DNA from: Microbulbifer sp. VAAF005
GTDB taxonomy: Bacteria > Pseudomonadota > Gammaproteobacteria > Pseudomonadales > Cellvibrionaceae
Direction of reading: 5' to 3'
Length of the DNA stretch: 64,000 nt
NCBI RefSeq assembly: GCF_030012985.1
Contig: NZ_CP120233.1
Span: 372,001 to 436,000 of the forward strand
The position numbers and the translations under genes were made by a program. Positions 17,010 through 27,191 of this stretch are shown here, one piece after another; the first letter of the stretch is position 1; every line of letters starts with the position of its first letter. A model generated the notes under the pieces. The model had not been told where the DNA came from. It did no database searches and was given only the letters and a program-made list of their open reading frames with translations.

Positions 17010-19766
17010 ATGAGAGAGATACCCTTAAATACAAATCGCCAGCTAGATCTATTGAGGACGTCTGTAAGTGTTCTAGTGTTGTGCAGTGTTGTTGGTATGG
17101 CAAATGCCCAGAGCACCAGTGAATCTGATACAGAGAGTCTGGTGCTAGAGGAAGTAGAGGTATTGGGTATTCGCCGGAGCATGGAGAAAAATCTCGATGT
17201 AAAGCGTTTTTCCAATGCGGTGGTAGACTCAATCACCGCTGAAGATATGGGTAAATTTCCCGATAAGAATGTTGCAGACTCTTTGCAGAGGGTTCCGGGA
17301 GTATCCATCGTTCGAAGCGGCGGCGAGGGTGCCGAGGTAAGTATCCGAGGAACTGCACCTGAGCTCACTTTTACCCAGCTAAATGGAAACTATATAGCCA
17401 CTCCCGGCGATGATCCATCCCGATCATTTTCCTACGCATTGCTACCTTCAGCGATGATCTCCCGAGCGGATGTGTATAAAAGTCCAGAAGCAAAACTGGA
17501 TGAAGGTGGGATAGGTGGTACTGTAATTTTACACACCCGCAAGCCACTGGACCTGGATTCCGGGGAGGGCATGTTATCCATTGAGAGTACTTATGCTGAT
17601 GTTACTGAGGAGTACGAACCTCAGTACACCGGTTTTTACTCATGGAAAAATGATCAGGAAACCTTTGGTGTATTGTTTGGATACTCAAAGCAGGATCGTC
17701 AGAACCGGGTAATTAGCACCTCGGTAGAAAACTGGGGTTGGCAGGGAGATGAGTCCCCCCAGGCTGGCGTAGAGGCCAGGGGGCCGATGGTGGATATCGA
17801 CGGTAATGAATACCGGGATTTCTATGCGCCGCGAGCCGTTGTCGGTAGTGTATTGGAAGAGGAGCGGACCCGGGATGGCATGCAGCTAAGTGCCCAATGG
17901 CGTCCGGTAGAACAGCTGGAATTTGGTGTCAATTATTTCCGCTTTGAGCTGGGCGGCAACTCAGAGAATTATCGTATCGTATTTCCTGAGTGGAACTACG
18001 GGGATGCAATAGCGCCGGGCAGTCTCAAGTTTGATGAAGATGGTGATACTCTTCTCGGCATTGGTATGCTCGATCGGGGCCAGGCAGAGTTACAGTCTCC
18101 ACAGGTAGCTGGTGACTACACTCGAGCGGAATATGTTTCGGATACGCTGGATTTCAATATCAGTTACGAGGGAGATGGGTATAGTGCTCGTCTGGTAGTC
18201 GGTAATACCAGTGCAGAGGGCGGCCCCTCTGAGAAATTGTTTGCATCAGTCAATTCCCGTTATGGCACTGCAACCGATTGGAGCTGGGATCTCAGCAGTG
18301 GCACTGCCGAAATTGATACCAGTGCAGATCTGGGAGATCCCAACACTTATCCTTTATATGACTGGTTCTCATCCCATTGGACCAGCAGCGAGGACGATGA
18401 GAGTTACTACCAGCTGGACGTTTCCATCGATATGGATTATGCCTGGCTTACCTCCCTGGATGTTGGGGTTAAGTACCGGGACCATGAGATAAACCGCCGC
18501 ATCACCAAACAATCCTGGGATGATGATAATCCTCCCTGTCCAACGATTAACTGGGGTGATGTTGATGGAGCTTGTTACCCCTGGTGGCCAAGTGATTCAT
18601 TCCACACTGACCCCGATGGTGTGCCCGACACAATCGATATCCTTTCAAACGGCCCTCTCGATAATATTATCGGCGGTGTGAATGTGCCAAATTTCGCTTA
18701 TCTGGAGTCTGATAAGTTAAAAGAGTTTCTATACGCAACCTATGGTGACCCTACGGTAATCGTCGAGAAAAATCAGGTTTACCGGGTTGGTGAGGAAATT
18801 ACGGCTGCTTATGTACAGCAGAATTTTGCCTTGGCAGTCCTGCGCGGAAACTTTGGCATTCGAGCAGTCCAGACCAAGCAGTATGCGAGCACCTACGACA
18901 ATATTGATGGGGTCTTACAGGACGAACCCAATATACGTGACAGCAGCAATACTGATATTTTACCTAGTGCTAATATCGCTTGGGATATCTCAGATGAAAT
19001 GGTTATGCGCGCAGCTCTCGCTAGAGTCGTAGCGAGAGTGGAATACGATAATCTCGGGGGTTCTGAAGTGATCCACGCTCCTTTGCCCGGCTCAACAGTC
19101 AGTCAAGGGTATGCAGGCAATTCTGAATTGGAGCCTTATAAAGCTGATCAGTTTGATTTGGGTCTGGAGTGGTATTTCGATGATGCCTCTGCTGCAGGAC
19201 TGACCTTGTTCAGAAAGGATATTGCTTCGTTTGTAATCAACGGCAGTTCCATGGTGACAAGGGATGTCGATGGTGTTACCCGGACAGTGTCTATGTCTAT
19301 GCCGGTTAATGGCACTGATGCTACCGCGCAAGGTGTAGAGCTGTTTGTTCAGTATGCCTTTGATAATGGCTTTGGAGTCTATGCAAACTATACCTTCACA
19401 GATACGGAGCTAGCTGAGATTGACTCTGAAGGTATCAAATCCAAAACAGAAATTGCCGGCACTTCGAAGGAACAGTACAACCTGTCCCTCTACTATGAAA
19501 ATACCGACTTTAGCATTCGCGCTTCTTACAATTATCGGAGTGACTATGCAGACGGATTCCACAATGGCATGAACACTTTCACTGATGAATACGATCAGTT
19601 GGATGTTAATGCATCTTATCGTTTGATGGATAACCTGACGTTGACCGCCTCAATAATCAACCTTACCGAAGAGAAGGTGGATAGATATTGGGGTGAGGAA
19701 AACAGGGTCTGGGGCTCCTCATATTCAGGCCGACGAGCTTATATGGGGCTGACTTATAGTTTCTAA
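17010..19766 (+). CDS. TonB-dependent outer-membrane receptor
   Basis: A 918-residue outer-membrane receptor. A signal peptide (about 1-34, ending ANAQ) is followed by a plug domain (NAVVDSITAEDMGKFPDKNVADSLQRVPGVSI, given here as its position about 70-100) and a 22-strand-type barrel ending RRAYMGLTYSF with the terminal Phe used by the BAM machinery. The FPDKNVADSLQRVPG motif is typical of the proteobacterial TonB receptors that import oligosaccharides. Its place behind the dehydrogenase genes suggests it brings the glycoside substrate into the periplasm. No TonB or ExbBD genes are nearby. Confidence 0.92.
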   Translation: MREIPLNTNRQLDLLRTSVSVLVLCSVVGMANAQSTSESDTESLVLEEVEVLGIRRSMEKNLDVKRFSNAVVDSITAEDMGKFPDKNVADSLQRVPGVSIVRSGGEGAEVSIRGTAPELTFTQLNGNYIATPGDDPSRSFSYALLPSAMISRADVYKSPEAKLDEGGIGGTVILHTRKPLDLDSGEGMLSIESTYADVTEEYEPQYTGFYSWKNDQETFGVLFGYSKQDRQNRVISTSVENWGWQGDESPQAGVEARGPMVDIDGNEYRDFYAPRAVVGSVLEEERTRDGMQLSAQWRPVEQLEFGVNYFRFELGGNSENYRIVFPEWNYGDAIAPGSLKFDEDGDTLLGIGMLDRGQAELQSPQVAGDYTRAEYVSDTLDFNISYEGDGYSARLVVGNTSAEGGPSEKLFASVNSRYGTATDWSWDLSSGTAEIDTSADLGDPNTYPLYDWFSSHWTSSEDDESYYQLDVSIDMDYAWLTSLDVGVKYRDHEINRRITKQSWDDDNPPCPTINWGDVDGACYPWWPSDSFHTDPDGVPDTIDILSNGPLDNIIGGVNVPNFAYLESDKLKEFLYATYGDPTVIVEKNQVYRVGEEITAAYVQQNFALAVLRGNFGIRAVQTKQYASTYDNIDGVLQDEPNIRDSSNTDILPSANIAWDISDEMVMRAALARVVARVEYDNLGGSEVIHAPLPGSTVSQGYAGNSELEPYKADQFDLGLEWYFDDASAAGLTLFRKDIASFVINGSSMVTRDVDGVTRTVSMSMPVNGTDATAQGVELFVQYAFDNGFGVYANYTFTDTELAEIDSEGIKSKTEIAGTSKEQYNLSLYYENTDFSIRASYNYRSDYADGFHNGMNTFTDEYDQLDVNASYRLMDNLTLTASIINLTEEKVDRYWGEENRVWGSSYSGRRAYMGLTYSF

Positions 19767-19786
19767 CCTCATTGCCGCCCAGTCAC

Positions 19787-19808
19787 GCGGACACAGGGAC
19801 GTGTCCGC
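19787..19808 (+). terminator. terminator of the TonB receptor gene
   Basis: GCGGACAC and GTGTCCGC form a perfect eight-pair stem around AGGGAC, 20 bp past the stop codon. A T-rich stretch (CTTTCTGAAAATTTTTAATTT) follows. Confidence 0.7.
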
Positions 19809-19971
19809 ACCTTTCTGAAAATTTTTAATTTCATATCAGCGTACTCAGTTTAGGCGCAATTGAGTATTTTATTAGCTCTCATATATCAATTCGATCTAGG
19901 AAATGTGTGCATTTTATACTAGTACTCAAGTGGAGGAGTAATTTAAAGTAGTTTGAATGGAGGGATTTATC

Positions 19972-20046
19972 ATGTTTAAAGTATATATAGAAGACACAGC
20001 ACCCTATGCTCTGGGAGTTGCTGTCGCAGTCTACACTACCTGTTAA
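19972..20046 (+). CDS. 24-residue small peptide, candidate modified-peptide precursor
   Basis: A 24-residue ORF opens MFKVYIEDTAPY, continues with a Gly/Ala/Val-rich stretch, and ends AVYTTC directly before TAA. GGAGGG lies seven bases before the ATG, a near-ideal ribosome-binding site and better than that of the next gene. A TATACT box at 19915-19920 could be its -10 element. The C-terminal Thr-Thr-Cys supplies residues that heterocycle-forming or oxidising enzymes use, and the next gene encodes a SagB-type dehydrogenase, the azoline oxidase of thiazole/oxazole peptides. No YcaO cyclodehydratase is in view. Precursor status is inference from size, ending and neighbour. Confidence 0.5.
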   Translation: MFKVYIEDTAPYALGVAVAVYTTC

Positions 20047-20066
20047 TAGAAGGTAGTTATTTTGAA

Positions 20067-20103
20067 AAGTGAGATGGCTCTTAAATATAGGGACGTCTCA
20101 CTT
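20067..20103 (+). other. hairpin between the small ORF and the SagB-type gene
   Basis: AAGTGAGATG pairs with CGTCTCACTT (ten pairs, one G-T) around a 17-base loop. No T-run follows, so partial termination or mRNA protection is more likely than full termination. Such stems let a short precursor gene be expressed above its enzyme. Confidence 0.5.
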
Positions 20104-20187
20104 GAGGGTAGTAAAAATTAATTTAGATTTCAGAGATTCTGCCTTTCTAGTTTTCTTACCAATATTACTAAATATGATGGTTAAGCG

Positions 20188-21288
20188 ATGAAGAAAGGTT
20201 CCGCTTTATTAGATAGTTTCTTTCTCTATTTCAGTGAAAATGAAGTCATCTTGTGGGATGTTGTTCATCACGATCAGTGGGCTTTGGATAAAGAAACCCT
20301 CATAAATATTCTGGATAAATTTTATTCCGATGTGCAGACAGGAGAAACTAAGGCAGCAGATTTTCTTCAAAGTAATGGGGCCTTCATCAGTGGTGATCTA
20401 GCCCGGAAACAATGGGGTTGGGATGTACTATCCTGGTTTTACCATTATGGCACCAAGCTTTCGTTACCGCCCTCAACTGAGGACAAAGAAGGGGACAGTG
20501 AAGATCCCAGGGTATCTTGGGTAGGGCAGTATGTTGACTACTGTAAACAGGTGCCGGAAAAGGCTAAAGGCAAGTACAATTATCCAGAAGTGGATATTCC
20601 ACTGAATAGCTTTCCTATCACCAATCAGCTGGAATCTGTGTTTGGGACTCGTTTTTCTTCACGAAAATTTGTACCGGGAGCTACTTTAAAGCGAGAGCTT
20701 TTGGAAAAGATTCTCTTTCACTGTGTCAAATTCCGTACTTCTCCGTTTGTTGAAAAGTTTTATAAGGCCCACTCAGACAAAATAAATTATTTTGGGTATT
20801 TTCGCAGCAGCCCTGCTGGCGGCGCCTTACAAGCTACAGATATATACCTGATAGTGCACTCGGTACAGGGGATTGATCCCGGTATTTACCTCTATAATCC
20901 GATTGATCATGGATTAACCAAAGTCGGCGATGCTGTTAGCCATGATAAGATACGTCGTTTGTTGGTAGGTCAACCCTATGCCGAGGGTGCCGCAGTTAAT
21001 ATTTGCTTTGTCTGCAAATTTAATCGGTTCTGGTCTAAGTATCGTCATTCTCGTATCTATCGGATGGCTTACCTTGAAGCGGGTCATTTATCTGAGAATA
21101 TATTTCTCTACGCTCATTCCCTAAAACAAGACGTGTTTATAGCCGGCGCTTTTTATGATGAAGAGTTTGAGAGTCTATTGAAGCTGGATAAGGATAGCGC
21201 CATGGTCTTTTTTATGGCTATTGGGGAAGGAGAGCATGCCTGTTTCCCGGTAGAGTACTTGCCTTCTGATTCAACAAAATTGGATTAA
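20188..21288 (+). CDS. SagB-type FMN-dependent dehydrogenase (nitroreductase fold)
   Basis: A 366-residue protein of the SagB/ThcOx branch of nitroreductases, which oxidise azolines to azoles in thiazole/oxazole-modified peptides. Markers: WFYHYGTKL near 83-91 (SagB N-terminal block), RFSSRKF at 155-161 (FMN phosphate-binding RxSxRxF), SPAGGALQATDIYLIV at about 208-223, GIYLYNPIDHGLTKVG, and LEAGHLSENIFLYAHSL near the C-terminus (the EAG-x5-N/I block). It stands alone: no YcaO, no E1-like protein, no transporter. The 24-residue ORF 142 bp upstream is its only plausible peptide partner. The ribosome-binding site is weak (TTAAGCG). Confidence 0.82.
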   Translation: MKKGSALLDSFFLYFSENEVILWDVVHHDQWALDKETLINILDKFYSDVQTGETKAADFLQSNGAFISGDLARKQWGWDVLSWFYHYGTKLSLPPSTEDKEGDSEDPRVSWVGQYVDYCKQVPEKAKGKYNYPEVDIPLNSFPITNQLESVFGTRFSSRKFVPGATLKRELLEKILFHCVKFRTSPFVEKFYKAHSDKINYFGYFRSSPAGGALQATDIYLIVHSVQGIDPGIYLYNPIDHGLTKVGDAVSHDKIRRLLVGQPYAEGAAVNICFVCKFNRFWSKYRHSRIYRMAYLEAGHLSENIFLYAHSLKQDVFIAGAFYDEEFESLLKLDKDSAMVFFMAIGEGEHACFPVEYLPSDSTKLD

Positions 21289-21467
21289 TGAGTAATAGTT
21301 AAATGTTTTGCCTGAAAAAAGAACTTTGACATTGCGGTAATCGATGATTTTAGGGCCAAAATAACCAGTTTGGGATTTCCAATGAGCATAAAAGAGAAAA
21401 GGTACTTATGGTGAGGTGAAAACTGCAAAGCAGTATGCCCCACCGAAATAGATAAGGATAAGGTGCG

Positions 21468-22130
21468 TTAGTGCAGGGTGTTGACCAACCGTGAACTTAA
21501 GCGCATGGTGGGGGAGAAGCGGATCATATCGATTAGAGAGTCGATATAGCGTTCACCGAGTTCGCCGATATCTTCAATTCTTGAGGATAAGAGCCAAGTT
21601 TCAATCACACCGAACAGGCCACCGTGTAACATCTGCATCGCGAGGTCTGTATCAAGATCTTCGGGCAGTTGGCGCTCGGATACTGCGAGGGCAATCAGTT
21701 GTGCCATTCGCTCAAGCCCGCGGGTGCGCCCTTGCTTCATACGCAAGTGGGCTTCATTGTTCTCGGTAACCTTTTCTTCACAGGGATGGAAGATAATCTC
21801 AAGTACCTGCTGCCACTCTGGGTTACAAGCAATTTCCTGAAACAGCCACACCCAGCGGGTTCGCAGTGTACCGAGGGGATTGGCGTTGAGTTGCTCGCCG
21901 GCGTTATTACAAAGTTGTTCGCCGGGTAGTACCATGCGTTCTGTCAGAGCGAGTAGCAAACCGGTTTTGCTGTGAAAGTGGTCGGCAACAGCACCGCAAC
22001 TAACTCCAGCCAGCTTTGCAACTTCAGAAAGGGAAGGGCGACACACTCCATACTCATGAAACACATTGAGCGCGGCGTTTAATATACGCTCACGGGTGGT
22101 TAAAATTTGCTCATCTCTGCGTTTGGTCAT
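21468..22130 (-). CDS. TetR-family regulator of the RND efflux operon
   Basis: A 220-residue TetR-type repressor. The helix-turn-helix is at about 12-60 (TRERILNAALNVFHEYGV, then LSEVAKLAGVSCGAVADHF). The C-terminal half resembles AcrR/TtgR ligand domains, including a segment like LQMLHGGLFGVIETWLL. It is transcribed away from the RND adaptor gene with 272 bp between the starts, the usual layout for a local efflux repressor released by a toxic compound. The ligand is unknown. Confidence 0.88.
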   Translation of the reverse strand: MTKRRDEQILTTRERILNAALNVFHEYGVCRPSLSEVAKLAGVSCGAVADHFHSKTGLLLALTERMVLPGEQLCNNAGEQLNANPLGTLRTRWVWLFQEIACNPEWQQVLEIIFHPCEEKVTENNEAHLRMKQGRTRGLERMAQLIALAVSERQLPEDLDTDLAMQMLHGGLFGVIETWLLSSRIEDIGELGERYIDSLIDMIRFSPTMRLSSRLVNTLH

Positions 22131-22293
22131 GGGGAACTGCAGCTTCTTTAATCAATTATTAGTTTCACTCTGACTCATTTTTACAGCAATTAACCGCAAA
22201 CGGACAAAGGGACTTTCTGTGCAAATCCTTGAATATACTGGGTGAAAGTGCATGTTAGATGAAAATTGCACGATTATGAACAGTTGAACATGT

Positions 22294-22303
22294 TTCGTAC
22301 GAA
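22294..22303. promoter_or_regulatory. palindrome in the tetR-efflux intergenic region
   Basis: TTCGTACGAA is a perfect ten-base dyad, overlapping AACATGTT at 22288-22295. It lies between the divergent regulator and adaptor genes, about 100 bp before the adaptor start, a suitable place for a TetR operator. Short palindromes occur by chance, so this is tentative. Confidence 0.3.
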
Positions 22304-22402
22304 CCCATAAAATGCCACGCTACTTTAATTGGATTTCCCTGTCACTTAAAAATTCCGCTAGCTGCCAACTTTTTGTCTGTGCAGTCAGGTTTAGAGGTAG
22401 TC

Positions 22403-23587
22403 ATGTTAAAAGCCCGAGCCCTCACCAGTCTTTTGGTCGCTTCCGCATTGTTGGCGGGATGTAACGAGGAAGCTTCGGCTCCACCGGGAATGGTCCCCCA
22501 AGTGACCGTAGTCACACTTCAGCCTGAATCAGTCACCCTTACCAGGGAGCTTCCGGGGAGGACTTCACCGTTTAAAGTGGCCGAGGTTCGCCCGCAGGTT
22601 AATGGCATCATAAAACGCCAATTGTTCCGTGAAGGTGGCCAAGTCAGTGCAAATCAGCCGCTTTACCAGCTAGATGACGCTCTCTACCGTGCTGACGTTG
22701 ATAGTGCCAAAGCAAATTTTCAAGGTGCAAAGGCGGCTATGAACATCGCTCGCCTCAAAGCCGAGCGTACCGCGAACCTGGTAGGTAATGGTGCCGTTAG
22801 CACGCAGGAAAATGATGCTGCAGAAGCCGATCTTCAGGAGGCCCGAGCCGATGTAGCCGCAGCTCAGGCGGAGCTGCACAGGGCGGAAATCCAGTTGGAA
22901 TATGCGCGGGTTACCTCTCCGATTACTGGCCGAATTGGCAAGTCAACAGTTACTCAAGGCGCTCTGGTAACGGCCAATCAGGCCGGAACTTTGGCTACAG
23001 TGCAGCAGCTAGATCCTATCTATGTTGAGGTTACCCAGTCGGCAGCTGAGCTTGTTAGCCTCCGCCGAGCACTTCAAGCGGGCACACTGGCCGACGCCAC
23101 TCATCTACCTGTGACAATCCTATTAGAAGATGGCAGCGAATTTGAGCACCAGGGCAAGCTGGAGTTTGCCGAGGCCAGTGTCGATCCCTCAACTGGCAGC
23201 GTGTTGTTGCGAGTAGTTGTCCCAAACCCGGATACCATGCTGTTGCCGGGTATGTATGTGCGCGCAATTGTCGGTAGTGGTGTACGTGAAGACGCAATTC
23301 TGGTACCTCAGCAGGGAATCGCGCGGGACCCAAAGGGCAACACCTCAGCCATGGTTGTTAATGAGGAAAATGTGGTTGCCCAGCGATCTGTGCGGGTTAG
23401 TCGTACGATTGGCAATCGCTGGCTAGTGGAAGATGGGCTCGAGGCCGGGGACAGGGTCGTAGTTGCCGGACTGCAGAAAATTCGCCCAGGAGCCCCGGTA
23501 CAGGCCAGCGAGCGCGAAAATGAGCAGCTGCCGGCGGCTGAAGGCGATCAACAGGCTGGCGAAGCGCCTGCACAGCAGGGGTCTTAA
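22403..23587 (+). CDS. RND efflux periplasmic adaptor (AcrA/MexA type) lipoprotein
   Basis: A 394-residue membrane-fusion protein. [20 protein letters not shown] is a lipoprotein signal with lipobox LAGC. Then come the beta-barrel and lipoyl halves ([32 protein letters not shown]), a helical hairpin (about 100-165), and [15 protein letters not shown]. It bridges the inner-membrane pump to an outer-membrane channel. ATG at 22403 with TTAGAGGT upstream is preferred over a TTG at 22373. It ends 11 bp before the pump gene. No TolC-type gene follows, so a channel encoded elsewhere is probably used. Confidence 0.93.
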   Translation: MLKARALTSLLVASALLAGCNEEASAPPGMVPQVTVVTLQPESVTLTRELPGRTSPFKVAEVRPQVNGIIKRQLFREGGQVSANQPLYQLDDALYRADVDSAKANFQGAKAAMNIARLKAERTANLVGNGAVSTQENDAAEADLQEARADVAAAQAELHRAEIQLEYARVTSPITGRIGKSTVTQGALVTANQAGTLATVQQLDPIYVEVTQSAAELVSLRRALQAGTLADATHLPVTILLEDGSEFEHQGKLEFAEASVDPSTGSVLLRVVVPNPDTMLLPGMYVRAIVGSGVREDAILVPQQGIARDPKGNTSAMVVNEENVVAQRSVRVSRTIGNRWLVEDGLEAGDRVVVAGLQKIRPGAPVQASERENEQLPAAEGDQQAGEAPAQQGS

Positions 23588-23598
23588 GGGTAGGGGTT

Positions 23599-26500
23599 AT
23601 GGCAAGTTCTTTTATCAATCGGCCCATCTTTGCCTGGGTGCTGGCAATTATCACGATACTGGCAGGTGTGTTGTCTATCGGCGAGCTGGCAGTTGAGCGC
23701 TATCCAAATATTGCGCCACCGTCGATCAATATTGAGGCAAATTATCCGGGCGCTTCCGCCAAGGTGGTTGAGGATTCGGTTACTCAAATCCTTGAACGCA
23801 ACATGAAGGGCCTCGATGGTCTCCTTTATATGTCCGCCACCAGTCAATCCAACGGTGGCGTTTCAATCTCTTTAACTTTCGAGAATGGAACTGACCCGGA
23901 TACGGCCCAGGTCCAGGTGCAAAACAAAGTGCAACTGGCGATGCCGCTGCTGCCACAGGAGGTCCAGGTACAAGGAGTAAATGTTAGTAAGTCTCGAGGT
24001 GGCTTCCTAATGGTTGCCGGCTTTGTGTCTGAAGACGGCAGCATGAACCGCAATGATATTGCTGACTATATCAATTCGGCCATTGTTGACCCGATCAGCC
24101 GGGTGCCAGGTGTGGGCAATGTGCAGGTATTTGGTTCCAAGTACGCGATGCGGATTTGGCTCGATCCCAATAAGCTCACCACCTATGAACTTACTCCTGA
24201 TGATGTTACCGACGCAGTGCGGGCCCAAAATGCACAAGTTACGGTCGGAAGCCTCGGTGCTGCTCCCTCTATTCCAGGACAACAACTAAATGCGGCAATT
24301 ACTTCCCAGGAACGTTTGCAAACCCCTGAGGAGTTCCGGGATATTATCGTCAGAGCCAATGACGACGGCTCGCTCTTGCACCTCGGCGATATAGCTCGGG
24401 TCGAACTAGGTGCGGAGAATTATGAGTTTATTTCCCGTTACAATCGCCAGCCCGCAACCGGCATTGCAATTAACTTGGCGACTGGGGCCAATGCCCTGGA
24501 AACTGCTGAGGGGGTGAAAGCCAAGTTGAAGGAGCTGGAGGCTTACTTTCCCCGTGGCCTGACCTCAGTAGTACCGTTTGACACGACACCGTTCGTTGAG
24601 GCCTCTATTAAGGGTGTCATCACCACCCTGATTGAAGCGATCGTCCTGGTATTCCTGGTGATGTATCTGTTTCTCCAGAACTTCCGCGCCACGTTGATTC
24701 CGACGATTGCAGTACCCGTGGTACTGATGGGCACTTTTGCCGTGCTCGCTTCGCTGGGATTCTCGGTCAATATGCTCACAATGTTTGCCATGGTGCTGGC
24801 CATTGGTCTGCTTGTGGATGACGCCATTGTGGTGGTGGAGAATGTCGAGCGGGTGATGCGGGAGGAAGGACTCTCCCCTAAAGAAGCGACTAAGAAGTCG
24901 ATGCACCAGATTACTGCGGCACTAATTGGCATTGGCGTAGTTTTGTCGGCAGTGTTTGTGCCTATGGCATTTATGGATGGCGCCACCGGCGTGATCTACC
25001 GTCAGTTCTCCGCCACGATTGTTGCCGCTATGGCGTTGTCAGTGTTGGTGGCGATTATCCTGACACCAGCGCTTTGTGCGACCTTGCTGAAGCCAATATC
25101 CAAAGGGAAGGGGCATGGGGAGAAGGGCTTTTTTGGCTGGTTCAATCGCAACTTTGATCGAGGTAGCCAGCGCTATCAAGGTGGAGTGCGAGGTATTTTG
25201 AAGCGCAGCGGTCGTTTCATGCTGTTGTTTGTTGCGCTTTCCGCAGTCATGGCCTTCCTATTCCTACGGTTGCCCAGTTCGTTCCTGCCGGATGAGGATC
25301 AGGGTGTGCTGTTCTCCATGGTGCAGGCGCCGGTGGGGGCAACCCAGGAGCGCACTATGAACTCTATCCGAAAAGTAGAGGACCAGTTCCTGAACAATGA
25401 GCAGGGTATCGTGAAATCAGTATTCTCGGTACAGGGGTTCAGCTTTGCCGGCAGCGGGCAAAATACCGGTATTGCTTTTGTAAATTTGGAAGATTGGTCC
25501 CAGCGTGAAGAAGAGTCTCAGAGCGCTGGGTCTGTCGCCATGCGCGCGATGGGTGCCTTGATGCAAATTAAAGATGCGATGGCTTTCGCTTTTGCACCTC
25601 CGCCACTCCCCGAGCTGGGTTCTTCTGGTGGTTTCAACTTCTATCTTCAGGATAATGGCAGTTTGGGCCATGAGGCATTAACTGCAGCCAGGAACCAGTT
25701 TCTGGGAATGGCCGGGCAGAGTGAATTTTTGGCTAATGTTCGCCCCAATGGCCAAGAGGATACCCCGCAATTCCGTGTAAAAATTGATAATGCAAAAGCA
25801 GCTGCGCTTGGCTTGTCTATCGACGATATAAACAGCGCCTTGAGTACAGCATGGGGCGGCTCATACATTGATGATTTTATCGATCGCGGGCGGGTGAAAC
25901 GGGTGTATATGCAGGCTGATGCTCCCTTTAGGATGGTCCCGGAAGACTTCCAATTGTGGTCAGTGCGTAACGATAAGGGCGATATGGTACCGCTATCATC
26001 CTTTGCCAGTTTTGGCTGGGAGTACGGTTCCCCCCGCTTGGAGCGCTATAACGGCGTTCCCTCAATGCAGGTTAATGGGCAGGCTGCACCCGGAGTCAGC
26101 TCTGGTGAAGCAATGGAAGAGGTTGAGCGCCTAGTGGCGCAGCTACCCGCAGGTATTGGTTTGGAGTGGAGTGGTCTCTCATATCAAGAGCGCTCTGCTG
26201 GAGCACAAACCCCATTGCTGTATACCTTGTCCCTTTTGATTGTGTTCTTGTGTTTGGCTGCTCTCTATGAAAGCTGGACAGTGCCGACAGCAGTACTATT
26301 GATGGCTCCTTTGGGAATCCTGGGTGCGGTACTGGCCAATAGCCTAAGGGGCATGGAGCGCGACATTTACTTCCAAGTCGCGATGCTGACTACAGTGGGG
26401 CTAACCAGTAAAAATGCCATCCTGATTGTGGAGTTTGCCAAACAGAACCTGGAAGACGGTATGGAGTTGGTGGATGCCACGATGCGAGCTGTACGGGACA

Positions 26501-26802
26501 GGTTACGCCCGATTTTAATGACATCTCTCGCTTTTGGTTTGGGGGTGTTGCCCTTAGCCATAGCAACCGGAGCTGGCTCAGGTGCCCAAAGGGCAATCGG
26601 TACCGGTGTGTTCGGCGGCATGATTGTTGGAACTCTACTGGGAATCTTCTTTATCCCACTGTTCTTTGTTGTGGTGCAGCGGTTGTTTGGCAAGAGAGTG
26701 CATAAGCAGGAAGTGGAGCAGGCTAAACAAGACGGCTCTTCAGAAAAAAAGAGAGAGCAGAAGCGGCTGAAGCGCTTTAACAGAGCTTTAACTATAAAGT
26801 AA
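23599..26802 (+). CDS. RND multidrug efflux pump (AcrB/MexB type)
   Basis: A 1067-residue hydrophobe/amphiphile efflux-1 pump. It has 12 membrane helices in two halves with large periplasmic loops. The proton-relay Asp pair is seen in [18 protein letters not shown] (about 400-417). N-terminal [19 protein letters not shown] and the late [19 protein letters not shown] are family signatures. It exports drugs, solvents or bile-like compounds using the proton gradient. Cotranscribed with the adaptor and probably repressed by the divergent TetR protein. Confidence 0.95.
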   Translation: MASSFINRPIFAWVLAIITILAGVLSIGELAVERYPNIAPPSINIEANYPGASAKVVEDSVTQILERNMKGLDGLLYMSATSQSNGGVSISLTFENGTDPDTAQVQVQNKVQLAMPLLPQEVQVQGVNVSKSRGGFLMVAGFVSEDGSMNRNDIADYINSAIVDPISRVPGVGNVQVFGSKYAMRIWLDPNKLTTYELTPDDVTDAVRAQNAQVTVGSLGAAPSIPGQQLNAAITSQERLQTPEEFRDIIVRANDDGSLLHLGDIARVELGAENYEFISRYNRQPATGIAINLATGANALETAEGVKAKLKELEAYFPRGLTSVVPFDTTPFVEASIKGVITTLIEAIVLVFLVMYLFLQNFRATLIPTIAVPVVLMGTFAVLASLGFSVNMLTMFAMVLAIGLLVDDAIVVVENVERVMREEGLSPKEATKKSMHQITAALIGIGVVLSAVFVPMAFMDGATGVIYRQFSATIVAAMALSVLVAIILTPALCATLLKPISKGKGHGEKGFFGWFNRNFDRGSQRYQGGVRGILKRSGRFMLLFVALSAVMAFLFLRLPSSFLPDEDQGVLFSMVQAPVGATQERTMNSIRKVEDQFLNNEQGIVKSVFSVQGFSFAGSGQNTGIAFVNLEDWSQREEESQSAGSVAMRAMGALMQIKDAMAFAFAPPPLPELGSSGGFNFYLQDNGSLGHEALTAARNQFLGMAGQSEFLANVRPNGQEDTPQFRVKIDNAKAAALGLSIDDINSALSTAWGGSYIDDFIDRGRVKRVYMQADAPFRMVPEDFQLWSVRNDKGDMVPLSSFASFGWEYGSPRLERYNGVPSMQVNGQAAPGVSSGEAMEEVERLVAQLPAGIGLEWSGLSYQERSAGAQTPLLYTLSLLIVFLCLAALYESWTVPTAVLLMAPLGILGAVLANSLRGMERDIYFQVAMLTTVGLTSKNAILIVEFAKQNLEDGMELVDATMRAVRDRLRPILMTSLAFGLGVLPLAIATGAGSGAQRAIGTGVFGGMIVGTLLGIFFIPLFFVVVQRLFGKRVHKQEVEQAKQDGSSEKKREQKRLKRFNRALTIK

Positions 26803-26806
26803 ATAA

Positions 26807-26838
26807 AGCCAGGCCAGGTTAATGGGCCTGGCTTTTTA
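26807..26838 (+). terminator. terminator of the RND efflux operon
   Basis: AGCCAGGCC pairs with GGCCTGGCT (nine pairs) around a nine-base loop, followed by TTTTTACTTT. It starts four bases after the pump stop codon. Confidence 0.9.
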
Positions 26839-27191
26839 CTTTCTGGCCCCCCATAAGCCACAAGATCCCTGAATAGGATGCTACTGCGAGTCTCAAGATA
26901 CAAAGTGAACCTCTTTAGTTCCAGCTCCGCCAACATGTCATCGTTTTAAATTATTCGCTGAAGTAATGAAGCATTAGCAATGATTTAAATCAAGAAGCCG
27001 AATAGTGTTTGGAGTCAAAATGCTAATCCCAGGCAAGGTGAGTAGCTATCCATACATGATTGAGCCTCACTTCCAAGCTAGATAGAGTGCAGTATAGAAG
27101 CCTGATATGGGCGTTCATAGATTATTACTTCTATGGGGCCACCGATATTGCATAAATGTTTTTAGCAGATAATTTAAAGTGAAGAGTCGGG
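26839..27191. other. intergenic, no gene recognised
   Basis: 353 bp between the efflux terminator and an unknown gene. No ORF with a ribosome-binding site, tRNA-like fold or clear repeat was seen. It marks the switch to the A+T-richer accessory stretch. Confidence 0.4.
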
